The notes beneath the pieces were generated by a model that saw nothing but the letters and a program-made list of their open reading frames with translations, was not told where the DNA came from and searched no databases. From contig CP051237.1 in the NCBI GenBank assembly GCA_017794825.1, positions 4,296,501 through 4,360,500 of the forward strand: a stretch of 64,000 nt of DNA, read 5' to 3'. Every line of letters starts with the position of its first letter. Positions within the stretch are counted from its first letter, which is position 1. This document shows positions 60,295 to 64,000 of this stretch, piece after piece. The position numbers were made by a program, and so were the translations under genes. The stretch is from Pararhizobium sp. (lineage in GTDB: Bacteria; Pseudomonadota; Alphaproteobacteria; Rhizobiales; Rhizobiaceae).

Positions 60295-61857
60295 ATGAGT
60301 GATACGACCACTCGACCAGCCGATGTAGAACAATTCGACGCCGAAGCGGTCAACGCCGCCTGGGCGCGCAAGCCGCTGTATGAAGCGCGCAAGAAGATTT
60401 TCCCGAAAAGGGCGCAAGGGCGGTTCCGCAATTTCAAGTGGATCGTCATGATCGTGACGCTCGGCATCTATTACCTGACGCCCTGGCTCCGCTGGGACCG
60501 GGGACCATATGCCCCCGATCAGGCCGTGCTTATCGACATCGCCAACAGGCGCTTCTACTTCTTCTTCATCGAAATCTGGCCGCAGGAGTTTTTCTTCGTC
60601 GCCGGGTTGCTTGTCATGGCCGGCTTCGGATTGTTCCTTGTTACATCGGCGGTCGGCCGCGCCTGGTGCGGCTATACCTGTCCGCAAACCGTCTGGGTCG
60701 ATCTGTTCCTTGTGGTGGAGCGCGCGATCGAAGGCGATCGCAATCAGCGCATCAAGCTGGACAACGCCGGTTGGTCGTTCGCAAAGCTTTTCAAGCGCAT
60801 CTCCAAACATACGATCTGGCTGTTGATAGCAATCGCCACCGGCGGCGCCTGGATTTTCTACTTCGCGGATGCTCCGACCTTGCTGGTCGAGGTCCTGACG
60901 GGAGCCGCGGCGCCGGTCGCCTACATCACCATCGCGGTCCTGACTGCGACGACCTATTCGCTCGGCGGGCTCATGCGGGAACAGGTCTGCACCTATATGT
61001 GTCCCTGGCCGCGCATTCAGGCGGCGATGCTCGACGAGAAATCGCTCGTCGTCACCTATAATGACTGGCGCGGCGAACCGCGCTCTCGTCACGCCAAGAA
61101 AGCGAAGGCAGAGGGAAAAACCGTCGGCGACTGCGTGGACTGCAACGCCTGCGTTGTCGTTTGTCCCATGGGGATCGACATACGCGACGGTCAGCAACTC
61201 GAGTGCATCACGTGTGCTCTGTGCATCGACGCCTGTGACAATGTCATGGACAAGCTCGGCCGCGAGCGCGGTCTGATTTCCTACGCCACGCTGGCGGACT
61301 ATGAAAACAACATGGCGATCGCCACGAATGGCGGGACGACGGACATCGATCCCAGGCAGGTCCGTAACGCGGATGGCAGTTTCAGCGACAGGGTCACGCA
61401 TTTCGACTGGCGGATCATCTTCCGCTTTCGCACGTTGCTTTACCTTGGGGTATGGGCGCTGGTCGGGCTGGCGTTGCTCTACGCGCTGCTTGCGCGCGAC
61501 CGGCTGGAGGTCAACGTTCTCCACGATCGCAATCCGCAATTCGTCACGCTGTCTGACGGTGACATTCGAAACGGTTACACCGTGAAGCTGCTCAACATGA
61601 TACCCGAGCCGCGCGTCATCTTCCTGTCGCTTGACGGATTGCCAGGCGCGACGATGAGGATCAACGACATCGATCAGCCGGAAGGAACGTCCTTCGCGAT
61701 TCCCGTCGAACCTGATAGGTTAAGGACGCTGAAGGTATATGTCCGCCAGCCGCTCGGCGAGATCACGGGGGACCGCCAGTCCTTCCATTTCATCGCCGAA
61801 GACAAGGCAAGCGGCGAGTCCGACAGGTACAACGCCGTGTTCAATGCACCGGAGTGA
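60295..61857 (+). CDS. ccoG: cbb3 oxidase maturation protein CcoG (Fe-S)
   Basis: A 520-residue membrane protein (FixG) with five or so helices and two [4Fe-4S] ferredoxin clusters, CVDCNACVVVCPMGI and CITCALCIDACDNV. Additional cysteine motifs are in WCGYTCPQTVW and QVCTYMCPWPR. The C-terminal domain is an immunoglobulin-like fold. CcoG is reported to reduce Cu(II) during oxidase assembly. One of two adjacent ATGs (60292, 60295) is the start. It overlaps or abuts ccoH. Confidence 0.94.
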   Translation: MSDTTTRPADVEQFDAEAVNAAWARKPLYEARKKIFPKRAQGRFRNFKWIVMIVTLGIYYLTPWLRWDRGPYAPDQAVLIDIANRRFYFFFIEIWPQEFFFVAGLLVMAGFGLFLVTSAVGRAWCGYTCPQTVWVDLFLVVERAIEGDRNQRIKLDNAGWSFAKLFKRISKHTIWLLIAIATGGAWIFYFADAPTLLVEVLTGAAAPVAYITIAVLTATTYSLGGLMREQVCTYMCPWPRIQAAMLDEKSLVVTYNDWRGEPRSRHAKKAKAEGKTVGDCVDCNACVVVCPMGIDIRDGQQLECITCALCIDACDNVMDKLGRERGLISYATLADYENNMAIATNGGTTDIDPRQVRNADGSFSDRVTHFDWRIIFRFRTLLYLGVWALVGLALLYALLARDRLEVNVLHDRNPQFVTLSDGDIRNGYTVKLLNMIPEPRVIFLSLDGLPGATMRINDIDQPEGTSFAIPVEPDRLRTLKVYVRQPLGEITGDRQSFHFIAEDKASGESDRYNAVFNAPE

Positions 61858-61862
61858 AGGCG

Positions 61863-62369
61863 ATGAGCCTGTTCAACAGTATTTTTCGCCCTGCTGAATT
61901 TACCGGCCGGCATATGCTGGCGATCATCGTTGCCTTCTTTGCGGTGGTGATTGGCGTCAATCTGACAATGGCCTATTTCGCGAGCCACAGCTGGAGCGGC
62001 CTCATCGTTCACAACACCTATGTCGCAAGCCAGCACTTTGATGAGGATGTCGAGGCGACGAAGGCGTTGCATGAGCGCGGTTGGGTGTCGGATCTGGACG
62101 TTGGCGGTGGAAACGTTGTCTACACGCTCGACGATGCGTCGGGCGCTCCGATCGAGGCCGATGAGGTCGTTGTCCTGTTTCAGAGGCCCGCCAGCGAACT
62201 GCAGGATCGCGAGATACACCTTATGCCGAGAAGCCGTGGCGTGTTTGAATCGCAAGACGCAATCGCAACGGGACAATGGCTCGCCCGCATCAGCGTGAAA
62301 GATGGCGATGCAGTGCTGTTTCGCGAGACCCGGCGCTTGATCGTCCGCACTCCGGGCGCAGGCCAATGA
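61863..62369 (+). CDS. ccoH: cbb3 oxidase assembly protein CcoH
   Basis: A 168-residue FixH protein. One helix (about residues 16-40) follows the FRPAEFTGRHM opening, and a periplasmic domain carries YVASQHFDEDVEATKALHERGW. ATG at 61863 has GGAG 8 bases upstream. It overlaps ccoI by four bases (ATGA). Confidence 0.92.
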   Translation: MSLFNSIFRPAEFTGRHMLAIIVAFFAVVIGVNLTMAYFASHSWSGLIVHNTYVASQHFDEDVEATKALHERGWVSDLDVGGGNVVYTLDDASGAPIEADEVVVLFQRPASELQDREIHLMPRSRGVFESQDAIATGQWLARISVKDGDAVLFRETRRLIVRTPGAGQ

Positions 62370-64000
62370 GTTGTTGCGCCGCCGGAAGCGAGGCGTCCGC
62401 TGAACTCGAGACGTTACGCGTCGCCGGGCAATCCGATGCGGAGTTGCGCGCGGCAAGCAGGTCGGTGGGCGATGGTCTCATGCAACTCGATCTTGCCGTG
62501 CCCGGCGTTCACTGCGGCGGTTGTATACGGGCGGGTGAAAAAGGTTTGAAGAAGCTTCCGCTTGTCGACGATGCGAGGGTCAACCTCTCCACCAAGCGCG
62601 TGCGCGTCGTCTGGCGCGAGGACGGCGCTCCCTCCGAGATAACCCATGAGCTGCGCGACCTCGGCTATGAAGCGCATGTTTTTGATTTCTCGAACGACAA
62701 GAAAGACAAGACGCTTGGCGTCCTCCTGAGATCGCTGGCCGTCGCGGGGTTCGCCGCCGCCAACATCATGCTGTTGTCCGTTTCGGTCTGGTCGGGCGCC
62801 GACGAGGCGACGCGTGACTTGTTTCACTGGATATCAGCTTTGATCGCCATTCCGGCGCTGGCCTATTCCGGACAGGTTTTCTATCGCTCCGCCTTTGCGG
62901 CGTTGCGCAATGGCAGACTCAACATGGACGTTCCGATCACGCTTGCAGTGATCCTCGCCTTTGCGATGAGCCTTTACGAGACAATGCATTCGGGCGAGCG
63001 CGTCTATTTCGACGCGTCCGTAACGCTGATGTTCTTCCTGCTGATCGGACGCACTCTGGATCATGTGATGCGCGAGCAGGCGCGCAACGCGGTTGCCGGT
63101 CTTCGCAAGCTCGCGCCTGGCGGAGCCTCCATATTGAATGAAGATGGCGGTCGATCCTTCATCGAAACGGAAGCGATCGAGCCTGGCATGCATGTCCTGC
63201 TGGCTGCGGGAGATCGCGTCCCGGTCGACGGCCGGGTCGTCGTTGGAGAGAGCGACATGGACGCCTCGCTGGTGTCCGGGGAAAGCGCGCCGCTGCGCAT
63301 TTCACCCGGGTCGCTGATCCAGGCGGGAACGCTGAATCTCACCGGCCCCCTCACGATCGAGGCGACGTCTTCGGCCGGCGACTCTTTCCTCGCCGAGATG
63401 GTTCGACTGATGGAGGCGGCTGAAGGCGGCAAGGCGCGTTATCGCCGTATCGCAGACCGTGCTGCAGAAATCTATGCGCCCGCCGTTCATCTGGCGGCTT
63501 TGCTGGCCTTTGTCGGCTGGATGGTCGTTTCCGGAGAGTTCGGCCAATCGCTGTACATCGCCATAGCAGTGCTGATTATTACCTGTCCATGCGCGCTTGG
63601 TCTTGCGGTTCCTGTGGTCCAGGTGGTTGCTGCCGGTCGCCTGTTCAAGAACGGGATCATGGTCAAGGACGGGTCCGCTATGGAGCGCATGGCCGAGGCC
63701 GATATGGCCGTTTTCGACAAGACAGGCACGCTCACTATGGGCGAGCCGGTTCTGGTCAACGCACAGGATGTAGACCCGCATAGCCTCGCCATCGCCGCGG
63801 CCATCGGCCGGCATTCACGGCATCCGTTGGCGCGCGCCCTGTCAGACGCAGCGCCGCAGCGCGAAGATTTCACTGACAAACTCGAAGGATTGCGGGAAGC
63901 GCCTGGAAAGGGCGTCGAATGCGTTGTTGACGGCCGGACTTACCGTCTTGGGCGCGCCGAATGGGCGCTGGAGGAAGGCGATGACGAAGTCGCCGCAACG
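62366..64000 (+). CDS. ccoI: Copper-transporting P-type ATPase CcoI, 5' part
   Basis: 545 codons are present and the frame is still open at the window end. It begins MSCCAAGSEA, then has a heavy-metal-associated domain with VHCGGCIRAG, membrane helices, the actuator motif (VSGESAP), the ion-binding CPC in ITCPCALGLAVPV, and the phosphorylation site DKTGTLT. FixI/CcoI exports copper toward the cbb3 active site during assembly. Start ATG overlaps the ccoH stop. Confidence 0.94.
   Translation, partial: MSCCAAGSEASAELETLRVAGQSDAELRAASRSVGDGLMQLDLAVPGVHCGGCIRAGEKGLKKLPLVDDARVNLSTKRVRVVWREDGAPSEITHELRDLGYEAHVFDFSNDKKDKTLGVLLRSLAVAGFAAANIMLLSVSVWSGADEATRDLFHWISALIAIPALAYSGQVFYRSAFAALRNGRLNMDVPITLAVILAFAMSLYETMHSGERVYFDASVTLMFFLLIGRTLDHVMREQARNAVAGLRKLAPGGASILNEDGGRSFIETEAIEPGMHVLLAAGDRVPVDGRVVVGESDMDASLVSGESAPLRISPGSLIQAGTLNLTGPLTIEATSSAGDSFLAEMVRLMEAAEGGKARYRRIADRAAEIYAPAVHLAALLAFVGWMVVSGEFGQSLYIAIAVLIITCPCALGLAVPVVQVVAAGRLFKNGIMVKDGSAMERMAEADMAVFDKTGTLTMGEPVLVNAQDVDPHSLAIAAAIGRHSRHPLARALSDAAPQREDFTDKLEGLREAPGKGVECVVDGRTYRLGRAEWALEEGDDEVAAT

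Overview
The window is GC-rich alphaproteobacterial chromosome, most likely Hyphomicrobiales (Rhizobiales). The strongest pointers are a complete very-long-chain fatty acid/lipid A cluster in the rhizobial gene order (acpXL-fabZXL-fabF2XL-fabF1XL-adh2XL-lpxXL), a ccoNOQP-ccoGHI high-affinity oxidase cluster with FnrN and FNR/FixK boxes, and a RutR-type regulator of pyrimidine breakdown. I see no rRNA, tRNA, CRISPR array, phage or insertion sequence; this looks like core and well-integrated metabolic DNA rather than an island.

Layout. 1-4 kb: the tail of an MttB-superfamily methyltransferase, a double-cluster Fe-S protein, a small exported protein behind a repeat-bearing promoter, betaine-homocysteine methyltransferase, and a glycine-betaine-type substrate-binding protein. 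4-8.6 kb: a two-gene NAD-dependent formate dehydrogenase whose small subunit is fused to the flavin subunit. The first 8.6 kb therefore reads as methyl-group and one-carbon metabolism, part of it corrinoid dependent. 8.6-10.6 kb: a Tat-type L,D-transpeptidase and an SH3-domain exported protein. 11-34 kb: a nearly complete cobalamin cluster. It opens with cobQ, continues through a diguanylate cyclase and a canonical cobalamin riboswitch controlling cbtB-cbtA-cobP-cobW-cobN-cobO, then a second promoter with a structured leader controlling a small His-rich membrane protein, cbiX, cobH, cobL, cobI, a cbiG-cobJ fusion and cobM. The minus-strand pair cobK/cbiD and the run cobA-cobB-cobC-cobD follow.

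34-40 kb: a small L,D-transpeptidase behind a perfect CRP-type site, then the lipid A very-long-chain acyl cluster on the minus strand. 40-43 kb: Mrp ATPase, an EamA transporter and two tiny paralogous proteins. 43-51.5 kb: reductive pyrimidine degradation (transaminase, N-carbamoyl-beta-alanine amidohydrolase, dihydropyrimidinase) and an ABC importer, facing rutR across a RutR box and closed by a strong terminator. 51.5-64 kb: a GMC oxidoreductase, oxygen-independent coproporphyrinogen oxidase, FnrN, a hemerythrin-like/membrane protein pair, then ccoNOQP and ccoGHI (ccoI runs off the end).

Most interesting. (1) The cobalamin genes mix the early-cobalt route (CbiX, CbiG, CbiD) with the large late-insertion chelatase subunit CobN and its chaperone CobW, without CobS, CobT, CobG or CobF. 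(2) The leader before the small His-rich protein and cbiX has a near-consensus promoter; its first transcribed bases can pair with two strands that bracket the Shine-Dalgarno sequence and start codon. It is not a canonical cobalamin riboswitch. (3) The second ketosynthase of the lipid A cluster has lost its catalytic Cys (replaced by Glu) and first catalytic His, resembling a chain-length-factor partner.
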